In this document: in pieces, positions 14,727-22,572 of the stretch | Numbering within the stretch: position 1 is the stretch's first letter | How the letters are laid out: the number at the start of each line of letters is the position of its first letter | Source: Prochlorothrix sp035286285 | GTDB lineage: Bacteria; Cyanobacteriota; Cyanobacteriia; Prochlorotrichales; Prochlorotrichaceae | Length of the DNA stretch: 28,374 nt | Assembly (NCBI GenBank): GCA_035286285.1 | Contig: JAYKJG010000284.1 | Coordinates: forward strand, 1 to 28,374 | Reading direction: 5' to 3' | Made by a program: the position numbers and the translations under genes | Notes under the pieces: generated by a model | The model's input: only the letters and a program-made list of their open reading frames with translations | What the model was told of the DNA's origin: nothing | Databases searched by the model: none

Positions 14727-14999
14727 TTAGTCGTTCCATTCACCCCGGGGTGGCACAGGAACACTTCGGGAGAAGGTACGGGTTAGATCCTCATCCCGTT
14801 GGGGATCGCCCCGCAGCCAGCGTCGTAAGGCAGCTTCAATAATGCGGCTAGGATCCTGGGTGAGGTGGTTAACTTCTTCGAGGAGGTCGGGATCGATGTT
14901 GATGCGAAGTTCGATTTTATCGCGCTTGTTCACTTCGGTACCGAGGGCTGCTGTGCCCGCTTGAGCCTCATTTTGGGTTTGAGCAAGGGGTTCTGTCAT
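14727..14999 (-). CDS. Small ribbon-helix-helix (CopG/antitoxin-like) protein
   Basis: A 90-residue protein. Residues about 27-65 (KIELRINIDPDLLEEVNHL then SRIIEAALRRWL) fit a ribbon-helix-helix fold: a short beta strand that would enter the DNA major groove, then two helices. The first 25 residues are polar and the last 20 are Asp/Arg/Pro-rich. RHH proteins are dimeric DNA binders, often antitoxins or autorepressors. No toxin gene is next to it, so it is an orphan. ATG at 14999 is preceded by AAGGAAA with about 8 bases between. Three 13-bp repeats lie about 220-260 bp upstream and might be its operator (inference). Confidence 0.65.
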   Translation of the reverse strand: MTEPLAQTQNEAQAGTAALGTEVNKRDKIELRINIDPDLLEEVNHLTQDPSRIIEAALRRWLRGDPQRDEDLTRTFSRSVPVPPRGEWND

Positions 15000-15220
15000 A
15001 ACGGCGTTTCCTTGATGGGGATATAGGGGAAGCTGAGTTCCCTAAACAAGAATAATCTCTAGGGTTAGGGTTCCCGCTCGTGTGGCTAGACTGACCAGAG
15101 GTCAAGAAGTTGGGGCAAAGAGCATCTCTCCCGTAACATTCTGTTAACACTTGAGAAGGCATCGTTATACTCAGGTCGTGGATCGATAGCGACGGGTCTC
15201 AAGCTTGGATCCAATTCTTG

Positions 15221-15259
15221 CATCAAAATCCTAGATCAAAACGTTAGATCAAAATTTTG
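15221..15259. repeat. Three 13-bp iteron-like direct repeats
   Basis: CATCAAAATCCTA, GATCAAAACGTTA and GATCAAAATTTTG follow head to tail with an exact 13-bp period. They lie upstream of the RHH gene (minus strand) and, further away, of grx. They may be a protein-binding array. Confidence 0.7.
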
Positions 15260-15504
15260 AGTCAAGAGATCACACTCTAACTTATACCCTGATCTTATCG
15301 CCCTAAGGTAAGCCGTAAATCCGCCATTTCTGCAACTGTGGCCCTTGCCCGGACTGGGGACAGAGGCTGAGTCTTGGGCCTGGGCTGGGCTGGTCGGCGC
15401 GGGGGAGAAGGTTTGCTTTACAATACATCATCAGACTGGCAAAACAGGACTGACAGAACCAGACGACGGGTCTATCTCACCTTGATAAATTCACCGATGG
15501 GGTA

Positions 15505-15541
15505 GGGGCAAACCCCCCGTGGTTGCCCCGGTTTTGGCCCC
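15505..15541 (+). repeat. Dispersed G/C-rich repeat, copy 2
   Basis: Plus-strand copy of the sequence seen on the minus strand at 14606-14641, with shared words CCCCCCGTGGTTGCCC and GGTTTTGG. Confidence 0.8.
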
Positions 15542-15587
15542 GATATTGCGTTAAGGGGAGCAGTTGTTGCGCCCAAGGCATCCATGG

Positions 15588-15676
15588 GGGTCAGGGAACC
15601 TGACCCCTACAGGTCCAACCCCCTACCCGAGGTGTGGTTTTCGCGCCCCCGGTAGAATTTTTTGCCAGTCAATCAG
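15588..15676 (+). mobile_element. Degraded relative of the 5661-5792 MITE
   Basis: It shares the perfect hairpin GGGTCAGG-GAA-CCTGACCC (15588-15606; loop TTT in the other copy), the words CCTGACCCCTACA and GGTTTTCGCGCCC, and the terminal TTTTTTGCCAGTCAATCAG, equivalent to the right end at 5792. A GACTGGCAAAA at 15434-15444 could be the left end, giving a total of about 240 bp, but no target-site duplication is seen. Confidence 0.65.
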
Positions 15677-15761
15677 GCGGTCTTGAGCTAGCTCTGTCTT
15701 GAGCTACCTATTTAAAACTGCTAAAACTAGAGTTACTAACACTAGAACTGCTAAAACCACC

Positions 15762-16043
15762 ATGTCAAACGCGATCGAATCGGCCAAAGTTGAAATTTAT
15801 GTGTGGACGATGTGTCCCTTTTGCCGCCGTGCGAAGGCATTGCTCGATCGCAAGGGGATTGCCTACGAGGAGTATGTGATTGATGGGGATGAGGCAGCGC
15901 GGGCGGTGATGGCCCAACGTGCCCAGGGGCGGCGCAGTTTGCCGCAAATTTTTATTAACGATCGCCCGATCGGCGGCTGTGATGATCTCCACGCCCTAGA
16001 AGACAAAGGTCAGCTTGATGCCCTTTTGAAAGCTGCGGTTTAG
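15762..16043 (+). CDS. grxC: Glutaredoxin, CPFC type (GrxC)
   Basis: A 93-residue dithiol glutaredoxin from the ATG at 15762. The frame is open further upstream, to a TTG at 15699, but those 21 codons are coded by repetitive DNA and precede the normal glutaredoxin start. Active site CPFC is at 18-21, cis-proline P61 in SLPQIF, and glutathione-binding GGCDDL at 71-76. It reduces disulfides and glutathione mixed disulfides in the cytoplasm. The next gene makes glutathione, so the pair is functionally linked; the 175-nt gap leaves room for a separate gshB promoter. Confidence 0.93.
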   Translation: MSNAIESAKVEIYVWTMCPFCRRAKALLDRKGIAYEEYVIDGDEAARAVMAQRAQGRRSLPQIFINDRPIGGCDDLHALEDKGQLDALLKAAV

Positions 16044-16218
16044 TAAATTTTCGCTGCTTGGTTGACGTTATCGACAAAAACAGGCGAGTTGTAGCCTAAT
16101 CCATTGCCCTAGCTGTGGTCTGCTCTGCGGCTCGATCGCGGCCTCGGCTCCCGTGCTTTAGTTCGCTCCAGAACTGCCTTATACCCTTCACTCACCCTGC
16201 ATAAGGATTCAAACCCCT

Positions 16219-17187
16219 GTGAAACTTGCGTTTATTATTGACCCCATTGAGGGATTGGATCCCGGTCATGATTCCAGCGTTGCCCTCATGGAAGCGGCTC
16301 AGCAGCGGGGGCATGAGGTTTGGATAACGGCTATGGCTTCCCTCCGGGTCCAGGCGGGACAGGCATGGGCCACCCTCCAGCCGGTGCAGCTTGAGCCGGT
16401 GAGTCTCCAGGGCGATCGCTGGCAGGTACCGACTCCGTGGTACCACTTAGGCGAAGCCCAGGACTTGAACCTGGGGGCTATGGATGCTGTTTTTATGCGC
16501 AAGGATCCCCCGGTCACCATCCCCTACCTCTACGCAACCTATGTTTTAGATGCGGTGGATCCAGAACAAACGTTAGTGCTGAATGCGCCCCAAGGGCTAC
16601 GATCGGCCAACGAGAAGATGTATGCCCTCCAATTTGCGGAAGTGATCCCGGAAACCATGGTTAGCTCCCAAAAAGCCAGCATCATCGAGTTTGTGAACCA
16701 GCAGGGGCGGGCGGTGCTGAAACCCCTGGGCGGGAAGGCGGGGGAAGGCATTTTGTTTTTGGAGCCGGACGATCGCAATCTCAATTCCCTGATTGAGATC
16801 AGCACCCACCAAGGCCAGGTACCGGTGATGGTGCAGACCTATTTACCGGAAGCTAAGGCGGGGGACAAGCGGATTATTGTGCTCCATGGGGAGCCGATCG
16901 GGGCCGTCAACCGGGTGCCAACGGGGAAGGAGTTCCGGGGCAATATGGCGGTGGGGGGACGGGTGGAAGCGGCCCCACTGACGGAGCGCGATCGGGAGAT
17001 TTGTGCCGCAGTGGCCCCGGCCCTACGGCGGGATGGGTTGTATTTTGTCGGGCTAGATGTGATTGGGGGCTATCTCACGGAGGTGAATGTGACGAGTCCG
17101 ACGGGGATTCGGGAGATCGATCGGCTGGATGGGGTACGGCTAGGGGATCAGGTCATTGCCTGGTTAGAAACGTTCCGGGGCCATTAA
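16219..17187 (+). CDS. gshB: Glutathione synthetase
   Basis: The ATP-grasp ligase that joins gamma-glutamylcysteine and glycine to make glutathione. It has 322 residues and starts with GTG at 16219, preceded by AAGGA at 16203-16207 and giving the canonical N-terminus KLAFIIDPIEGLDPGHDSS. Visible family segments are FMRKDPPVTIPYLYATYVLD, the substrate region LRSANEKMYALQF, the ATP-binding glycine loop LGGKAGEGILFL, and the metal/ADP end EVNVTSPTGIREID. The length is normal for bacterial GshB. It follows grxC on the same strand, an arrangement seen in cyanobacteria. Confidence 0.96.
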   Translation: MKLAFIIDPIEGLDPGHDSSVALMEAAQQRGHEVWITAMASLRVQAGQAWATLQPVQLEPVSLQGDRWQVPTPWYHLGEAQDLNLGAMDAVFMRKDPPVTIPYLYATYVLDAVDPEQTLVLNAPQGLRSANEKMYALQFAEVIPETMVSSQKASIIEFVNQQGRAVLKPLGGKAGEGILFLEPDDRNLNSLIEISTHQGQVPVMVQTYLPEAKAGDKRIIVLHGEPIGAVNRVPTGKEFRGNMAVGGRVEAAPLTERDREICAAVAPALRRDGLYFVGLDVIGGYLTEVNVTSPTGIREIDRLDGVRLGDQVIAWLETFRGH

Positions 17188-17246
17188 CGGGGGTTTTGAC
17201 TGCACAAGCCCCCTGATTTCCCTGCTCTTCCCACGCCAGACCCCTG

Positions 17247-17440
17247 GTTCCCATGCTCTGCGTGGGAACTCTTGGTGGGCGCTCCAGCGCCCTGACCCGG
17301 AAGCAGCCCGGTGGCGATCGTGTCCCCGCTTGCCCTGAGCCTAGCCGAAAGGAAACGAGGGATTCCGCTTCAGGCTACAGCTAGGACAAGCTGCGACGCT
17401 GGAGCGTCGGGGAGGCATTCCCACACCGGAGCGTGGGAAC
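17247..17440. repeat. Composite inverted element of two double-hairpin units
   Basis: Left unit: GTTCCCATGC-TCT-GCGTGGGAAC (17247-17269) then GGGCGCT-CC-AGCGCCC (17277-17292). Right unit, inverted: CGACGCT-GG-AGCGTCG (17394-17409) then ATTCCCAC paired with GTGGGAAC (17417-17440). The short hairpin is kept with both arms changed (GGGCGCT versus CGACGCT read the same way), a compensatory pattern. About 100 bp separate the units. It fills the gap between the convergent gshB and phosphatase genes and could end transcription from both sides. Confidence 0.75.
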
Positions 17441-17452
17441 GAGGGGGAAGTA

Positions 17453-19195
17453 TTACAGATCAAACCGATCGAACAGCACCACCCCACTCCCAGGCTTGCG
17501 CGTATCAAAGTAGTAGCTACTGACGGAGCCATCCCCCGTGTCCAACAGGGTAAAGACCGTGATGTCATTGCTAGCAATGTAGGGCAGGGGGTTGCCGTGG
17601 TCATCGGTGAGGGGGGCGATCGACGGCAGAACCGGCTCCAAACCCCAGGGATCACCGTAGGCTTGATAGCGTTCCTGGAACCCTTCGGGCACCGGTCGCG
17701 GTTCTGTGGCCGCAATTTCCGCCGTTCCAGCCCAAAATGCACCGTAGCTATTGCCCACATTTGAGGTTTCCAAAAAATGCAAGCCGCCCGGACTCGTAAA
17801 ACGGTTCCAGAGATGGGAGTGGCCATTGAGCACCAAGTCAGCCCCAGCCGCCTCCAGCAACGGCGCAAGATCGCGGTTGAGATAGTCCTGCTCTAGGGGA
17901 TACTCATAGCGCACTGCGGTAAGGTTACCCTCAGAATCCCGCTCTAGAACTTGCACCGGGTCAGTATAGGCCGGAACGACATTATCACCTAGGGTATGGA
18001 CTGGATGGTGAAACATCACGACCCGATAGGTCGCATTCTGAAACGCTGGGCTAGCCAATTCCCGCTGAAGCCATTGGTACTGTTCACTGCCGGGACCGAT
18101 CGGCTCAAAAATATGCTGACCATAGCCCCAGCGATCGGGATAGGGCAAATCCTCTGTTTTCTCCCGATAGCGGCCCCGGACATTGGCTGACACCCCCCAG
18201 GGTCGCCAGATAGTGGTGGCATAAAGAACCACTAAGCGCAAATTCCCCAGGCTGAGGGCGTAATAGCCGGGATGGGAGTCTGTGGGCCGGGGATTAGCAG
18301 GCCAGGTAAAGATTTCCTGGAGGGTTTGCCAATTAAAACTACGATCGGCCAGCCAAGATGGGGACTGGAAATCCATCGGGGAGGGAGAAAAAGCATCATA
18401 GGCTGAGGTGAGGGAATTTTGGGCCAGATCGAGGGCGATCGATCGCGGGATTGCATCGGCAAACTGGTGATTGAGGGAGGGCTGGGCGATCGGCCCCGAT
18501 CGTCGCCCCATTACTTCATGGTTCCCCAAAGCGGGAAAGAGCGGCACAGACTGAAGCAGAGGGGCACCGGTATAAACCCGTCCTGCTAGCTCAACCTTCG
18601 CCCGACCCTGCAAGGCCGGGAAAAACGCTCCCCCTCGGCTATCATCGAACCATTCCGAAGCCCGATCGGCCACATTGACCAAATCCCCCGCCATAAGGAT
18701 GCCGTCGATCGCCGCGATCGACCCCACTGTTTCCGCCACTTTTTGCAGGTTTGCGGCCACCATCGGCTTCAGTTGGTGATCGGAGGTGAGGAGCAGCTTG
18801 AGGGGCTGATCCGGAGGGGGCAGGGGGGCAAGGCTATAGCGATCGCTGGGGATGGCTTGGCCTTGATACTGGCTGATCACCTGGTAGGGAACCCGCACCC
18901 CAGGGGTGAGGCCAGACACCAGGGCTTCATGTCGCCAGATCGATCGCCCCTGGGGTTCCCCATACAGGCTACCGTCGCCCCTTTGGGATCCCACCCACGA
19001 CTGGGCATCTTCCTGGGCGCGGCTGAGGGGGAAACTGTGGGCAACGGCCCGGTGCTCTAGCTGGGGGCCATAGTTGACCCAGTGCTGGTCTCCAGCAAAT
19101 TCCGTAAACCAGACCACGGAAACCGCTTCCGGCTGGGGATTCTGGAGAAAGGGGTCCGTGAGGAGTTGAGGCGGGGGCAAGTCGATCGGGATCAT
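17453..19195 (-). CDS. Calcineurin-like metallophosphatase with N-terminal Fn3-like region
   Basis: A 580-residue predicted phosphoesterase. The metal-binding motifs appear in order: SDHQ after a hydrophobic strand (LKLLLTSDHQ), AGDLVNVADR, ALGNHEVMG, VMFHHPVHT and NGHSHLWNR. The N-terminal ~130 residues resemble the beta-sandwich domain of purple-acid-phosphatase-like enzymes. No clear signal peptide is seen. The ATG at 19195 is preferred; the frame stays open to a TTG at 19264, which would overlap the divergent cysC start. The shared upstream region is only 68 bp. Substrate (phosphomonoester, diester or nucleotide) cannot be told from the sequence. Confidence 0.85.
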   Translation of the reverse strand: MIPIDLPPPQLLTDPFLQNPQPEAVSVVWFTEFAGDQHWVNYGPQLEHRAVAHSFPLSRAQEDAQSWVGSQRGDGSLYGEPQGRSIWRHEALVSGLTPGVRVPYQVISQYQGQAIPSDRYSLAPLPPPDQPLKLLLTSDHQLKPMVAANLQKVAETVGSIAAIDGILMAGDLVNVADRASEWFDDSRGGAFFPALQGRAKVELAGRVYTGAPLLQSVPLFPALGNHEVMGRRSGPIAQPSLNHQFADAIPRSIALDLAQNSLTSAYDAFSPSPMDFQSPSWLADRSFNWQTLQEIFTWPANPRPTDSHPGYYALSLGNLRLVVLYATTIWRPWGVSANVRGRYREKTEDLPYPDRWGYGQHIFEPIGPGSEQYQWLQRELASPAFQNATYRVVMFHHPVHTLGDNVVPAYTDPVQVLERDSEGNLTAVRYEYPLEQDYLNRDLAPLLEAAGADLVLNGHSHLWNRFTSPGGLHFLETSNVGNSYGAFWAGTAEIAATEPRPVPEGFQERYQAYGDPWGLEPVLPSIAPLTDDHGNPLPYIASNDITVFTLLDTGDGSVSSYYFDTRKPGSGVVLFDRFDL

Positions 19196-19263
19196 GGCAT
19201 CACTGGGGGGGGATTCATGGGAGAATAGGGGGCGCAAAATAGGAACGCACAAGGAAAGATTCA

Positions 19264-19800
19264 ATGGCAGAGACGCATAAGGGAGTTACCCTGTGGTTTA
19301 CGGGCCTCAGCGGGGCAGGAAAAACAACCATTAGCGACGCAGTGGAAGAAAAGCTCAAAGCCCTCGGCGTGAAGTTTGAGCGTTTGGATGGGGATATTGT
19401 CCGGGAAAACCTAACCAAAGGTCTAGGCTTCAGCAAAGAAGATCGCGATACCAATATTCGCCGCATTGGCTTTGTCTCCCATCTGCTCACCCGCAACGGG
19501 GTAATTGTGCTGGTGTCTGCAATTTCTCCCTATCGAGCGATTCGAGACGAAGTGCGGCAGCAGATTGGTGATTTTGTCGAAATTTACGTCAATGCGCCCC
19601 TTCAGGTCTGTGAAGAGCGGGATGTGAAGGGTTTGTATAAGCGGGCCAGAGCCGGAGAAATCAAACAGTTCACGGGAATTGATGATCCCTACGAAGCTCC
19701 CCTGAACCCAGAGATTGAGTGCCACACCGATCTAGAGACCCTTGATGAAAGCGTCCAAAAAGTGATGGATAAGCTCACGGAGTTGGGCTATTTAGGCTAA
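19264..19800 (+). CDS. cysC: Adenylylsulfate (APS) kinase
   Basis: It phosphorylates APS to PAPS in sulfate assimilation, using ATP. The 178-residue protein has P-loop GLSGAGKT at 14-21, LDGD(I/V)VRENL, the APS-binding segment AISPYRAIRDEVR, and GLYKRARAGEIKQFTGIDDPYE, all standard for CysC. The length is that of a stand-alone APS kinase with no sulfurylase fusion. AAGGAAAG at 19251-19258 is the ribosome-binding site for the ATG at 19264. A 47-bp tandem hairpin repeat follows closely and may act as terminator. Confidence 0.96.
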   Translation: MAETHKGVTLWFTGLSGAGKTTISDAVEEKLKALGVKFERLDGDIVRENLTKGLGFSKEDRDTNIRRIGFVSHLLTRNGVIVLVSAISPYRAIRDEVRQQIGDFVEIYVNAPLQVCEERDVKGLYKRARAGEIKQFTGIDDPYEAPLNPEIECHTDLETLDESVQKVMDKLTELGYLG

Positions 19801-19821
19801 TTGCGCCTAACCTGGCTCAAA

Positions 19822-19915
19822 CGGCTCGTAGTGCGGACTTTAGTCCGCACCTTAGTCCGCGCTCTGCACGGCTCGTAGTGCGGACTTTAGTCCGCACCTT
19901 AGTCCGCGCTCTGCA
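19822..19915. repeat. Two perfect 47-bp tandem copies, each with a hairpin
   Basis: Units 19822-19868 and 19869-19915 are identical. Each contains GTGCGGACT-TT-AGTCCGCAC, a 9-bp perfect stem, followed by a further TTAGTCCGC that could pair alternatively with GCGGACT. It lies 21 bases after the cysC stop. Confidence 0.9.
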
Positions 19916-19985
19916 TGGGAATTAGTTAAAATAGACCCATGGTGTCCCCTAAAAGAACGAGGAATAAAGCTGACATCTATCTAAT

Positions 19986-20084
19986 GTGAGTGTCTTAATC
20001 GCATTATCGGATACCCGTCGCGCTCTCGGTGCAGGCCAGAAGCCCGCGCGACAAGGGTTAGAAATTGCCGCCCTGCTGGACTAG
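19986..20084 (+). CDS. Possible 32-residue small protein
   Basis: A GTG-started frame encodes a 32-residue peptide beginning MSVLIALSDTRRAL and ending in IAALLD, closed by TAG at 20082-20084. There is no good ribosome-binding site, and I recognise no family. It may be a small gene, a fragment of a lost gene, or chance. It lies 37 bases before the Uma2 gene. Confidence 0.15.
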   Translation: MSVLIALSDTRRALGAGQKPARQGLEIAALLD

Positions 20085-20121
20085 GCATAACCCTGTTTTC
20101 TTGCCCCCCTTGCCCTAACCC

Positions 20122-20895
20122 ATGACTCCCTCCACCCTAGCCAATCTTGCTCTGGAAGCGCCCCTCCTTCCTAGCCCAAACACACCGCCAACCCCTGTTT
20201 ACCCCACCAGTGACGGAGAACCTGTGGCTGAAACCTTTGCGCACCTTTATGCCATTTTAATGACCGTTGCAGTCCTGAAACAGTATCTCCAAGGTCAAGA
20301 GGCTACCGTTTTAGCCAATCAGTTTGTGTACTACATGGAAGGCAACCCAAGGGCTAGGTTTGCGCCGGATGTCATGGTGGCTTTTGGGGTGAAGCCAGGG
20401 GGCAGAGACCATTACAAAATTTGGGAAGAGGGTCAGGTTCCCCGTGTCATCTTTGAAATGACTTCCGCTTCAACCCAGGGTGTGGATGAAGTCTTCAAGA
20501 AAACCCTCTATGCCCACTTGGGGGTAGAAGAGTATTGGCTGTTTGATCCCCGGCAAGAGTGGCAACCCCAAAGCCTCCAAGGGTTTCGCCTAGTGGGGGA
20601 GAGCTATCAGCCCATCAACAATCTCAAGAGTCAGGCTTTGGGACTGCGACTGGTCGCAAAAAACCAACTCATTCACTTTTATCGCCTGGATACCGGCGAG
20701 AAACTGCTAACCCCTGACGAAATGGCTCTAGTTCTCGGACAAACCCAGGAGCAGTTAGGTGCAGCCCAGGAGCAGTTAGATGAAGCCCAAGAACAACTGG
20801 GACAAACCCAGGAGCAGTTAACTGCGGAACAGCAACGGGCAGCAGAGCTAGAGACCCTTTTGGCCCAATACCGCGATCGCTTTGGCGCTTTGTAG
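20122..20895 (+). CDS. Uma2-family (DUF820) PD-(D/E)XK endonuclease
   Basis: A 257-residue protein of a family present in dozens of copies in many cyanobacteria. Core residues are D83 in FAPDVMVAFG and E112 in VIFEMTSAST, with D122 and K126/K127 after it and the signature LGVEEYWLFDP (133-143). The last ~65 residues are a Gln/Glu-rich coiled coil built of repeated (A/T)QEQL units, also seen as tandem repeats in the DNA. The fold is a restriction-endonuclease type, but the cellular role is unproven. Its stop is 1 base from the stop of the convergent CrtISO-like gene. ATG at 20122 has no strong ribosome-binding site. Confidence 0.9.
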   Translation: MTPSTLANLALEAPLLPSPNTPPTPVYPTSDGEPVAETFAHLYAILMTVAVLKQYLQGQEATVLANQFVYYMEGNPRARFAPDVMVAFGVKPGGRDHYKIWEEGQVPRVIFEMTSASTQGVDEVFKKTLYAHLGVEEYWLFDPRQEWQPQSLQGFRLVGESYQPINNLKSQALGLRLVAKNQLIHFYRLDTGEKLLTPDEMALVLGQTQEQLGAAQEQLDEAQEQLGQTQEQLTAEQQRAAELETLLAQYRDRFGAL

Positions 20896-20896
20896 C

Positions 20897-22537
20897 TTAC
20901 AGGCCGGGGGGTATGTCAAACCAACCGAGACCGAGGCGATTGGCGCAGAGAATCCCCGATGCAACCACAGCGGGAACGCCAATGCCCGGAAGCGTGCTAT
21001 CGCCAACCCGATGGAGGTTTTGGATCGGGGTTTGGCCATTGGGAAAGAGACCTTGGCTAGCGGCGATCGCGGGGCCGTAGGTGCCCTGGTGACGACGCAA
21101 AAAGCGGGCATGGGTCAGGGGTGTACCGATTAGCTCCAGTTCAATCCGGTGGCGCAGATCCGGAATCACCTGTTCAACCGCTGCCAAGAGGGGCTGTGCC
21201 CGTTCCTGTTTCCGGTGACGATAGGCGGCACTGTTGCGATCGATCGCCCCCCAATCCTTAAACGGCTCCAAGCTATAGGCATGGAGACAGTGGTAACCCC
21301 TGGGGGCAAGCTGGGGATCCCAAACCGTGGGGATCGAAATCATACAGGTATTCCCCGGTACGGTGATATCCAGATCCGATCGCTGCACCACCACATGGTG
21401 CCCCGTCAGGTGCTCCAGTCCCTCGGCCCGAATGCCTAAGTGCAGATGCATAAAACTTTCCACCGCCGGAGTTTCCATGGCCTTTTGGCGGGTAAAGGCA
21501 GGAATATCATCGGGATCCAGCAAGCTACCGTAGGTATCCCACACCGTTGCATTGGAAATCACCTGCTGCGCCCGAATCTCTTCCCCACTGGCCAGCCGTA
21601 CCCCGATCGCCCGCCCCTGTTCCACCAAAATCTTCGCCACCGGACACCGCAGCCGCAACCTTCCCCCCCAGCGCTCCAGCCCCCGCACCAAGGCCGCCAC
21701 GATCGCCCCACTGCCCCCGATCGGGTAATCAATCACCGACTGAGACCGCTCCCCCAGCATAAAGGCCATCTCCGGCGCAACCGTATCATGGGCCTTCATC
21801 CCCGACAGCAAAAAACACTCCAGATCAATCAACCGCCGCAACCAAGGATCCCGCACCGTGCGATCCATCACCTGCCCCGCCGACCCCTGAAGCAGCCGCT
21901 GAAACGGCAGTAACTGGGCCATAGCCTGGGGATGGCGGCGGAACAGACCCAGCAGCACCGCCCAATCTCCCCGCAGTTCCGCCACGGGAATTTGCCGCAA
22001 AACCTGGTAGAGCCGCAACAGGGGCGCTTCAAAGTGGGCAAACTGCTGGGGCAAATCCCGATCGACCTGGGGCAGGTGTTCCACAACCCTTTGCAACGAT
22101 CGCCGGTAGTCCTGGCTCCGGCCATGGACCGCCACCGTCGCCTCCGGGAAATGGTAATGCCCCAGGGGATCGTAGGGCACCGACTCCACGGACTCCCCTA
22201 GAATTTGCAGCACCTGGCGCAGGGGATTGGCCCCCTTGGGATCCTGCAAGCCGCAGTAGAAAGAAGGGCCAGAGTCAAACCGGAAGCCTTGGCGCTCAAA
22301 GTCATGGGCCGCCCCACCGGGCACCGAATGGGCCTCACACACCAGCACCGATCGGCCATAGCGGGCCAGCAAAGCCCCCGCCGTCAAGCCCCCCAAGCCG
22401 CTGCCAATGACCACAACCTCCACATCCTGTCCCTGCCCCGCAGTCCCTGGGTTTGCCGCAGTCTGAGCAACCTGATCCGCCGTAATAGTATCCTTCACCC
22501 CATAGTCTCCTGAGCGATCGCGAACTAACCCCTTCAT
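20897..22537 (-). CDS. CrtISO-like FAD-dependent carotenoid oxidoreductase/isomerase
   Basis: A 546-residue flavoprotein of the phytoene-desaturase/carotenoid-isomerase superfamily. An FAD-binding Rossmann motif VVVIGSGLGGLTAGALLARYG is followed by EAHSVPGGAAHDFE and FRFDSGPSFY. The C-terminal FAD motif is HRVGDSTLPGIGVPAVVASG. About 35 residues precede the Rossmann strand. The sequence is closer to CrtISO/retinol-saturase-like proteins than to CrtI-type desaturases, but it differs from my memory of cyanobacterial CrtH, so no symbol is given. Likely roles are cis-to-trans carotenoid isomerisation or a related reduction at the membrane. It begins 35 nt after the stop of the gene upstream and probably shares its transcript. 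The exact start is uncertain; a GTG at codon 14 is an alternative. Confidence 0.85.
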   Translation of the reverse strand: MKGLVRDRSGDYGVKDTITADQVAQTAANPGTAGQGQDVEVVVIGSGLGGLTAGALLARYGRSVLVCEAHSVPGGAAHDFERQGFRFDSGPSFYCGLQDPKGANPLRQVLQILGESVESVPYDPLGHYHFPEATVAVHGRSQDYRRSLQRVVEHLPQVDRDLPQQFAHFEAPLLRLYQVLRQIPVAELRGDWAVLLGLFRRHPQAMAQLLPFQRLLQGSAGQVMDRTVRDPWLRRLIDLECFLLSGMKAHDTVAPEMAFMLGERSQSVIDYPIGGSGAIVAALVRGLERWGGRLRLRCPVAKILVEQGRAIGVRLASGEEIRAQQVISNATVWDTYGSLLDPDDIPAFTRQKAMETPAVESFMHLHLGIRAEGLEHLTGHHVVVQRSDLDITVPGNTCMISIPTVWDPQLAPRGYHCLHAYSLEPFKDWGAIDRNSAAYRHRKQERAQPLLAAVEQVIPDLRHRIELELIGTPLTHARFLRRHQGTYGPAIAASQGLFPNGQTPIQNLHRVGDSTLPGIGVPAVVASGILCANRLGLGWFDIPPGL

Positions 22538-22572
22538 CCTAGTCCAGCCAAGGGGTGCAAGCTGCGGCGACC

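Larger units (their letters stand above)
15000..15761. other. Long gene-free gap RHH-grx
   Basis: No coding frame is convincing in about 760 bases. It holds a 13-bp iteron-like array (15221-15259), a second copy of the dispersed G/C-rich repeat (15505-15541), a degraded relative of the 5661-5792 MITE (15588-15676), and short direct repeats before grx (TCTTGAGCTA at 15681 and 15697; ACTGCTAAAAC twice at about 15717-15757). Confidence 0.65.
19801..20121. other. Gap between cysC and Uma2 gene
   Basis: About 320 bases. The first third is a tandem hairpin repeat (19822-19915). A short open frame (19986-20084) follows, listed separately with low confidence. No clear promoter was identified. Confidence 0.6.

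Noticed and set aside
14727..14999. Toxin-antitoxin module around the RHH protein
   Set aside because: No toxin-sized open frame with recognisable features is found on either side, so only an orphan RHH protein is called.
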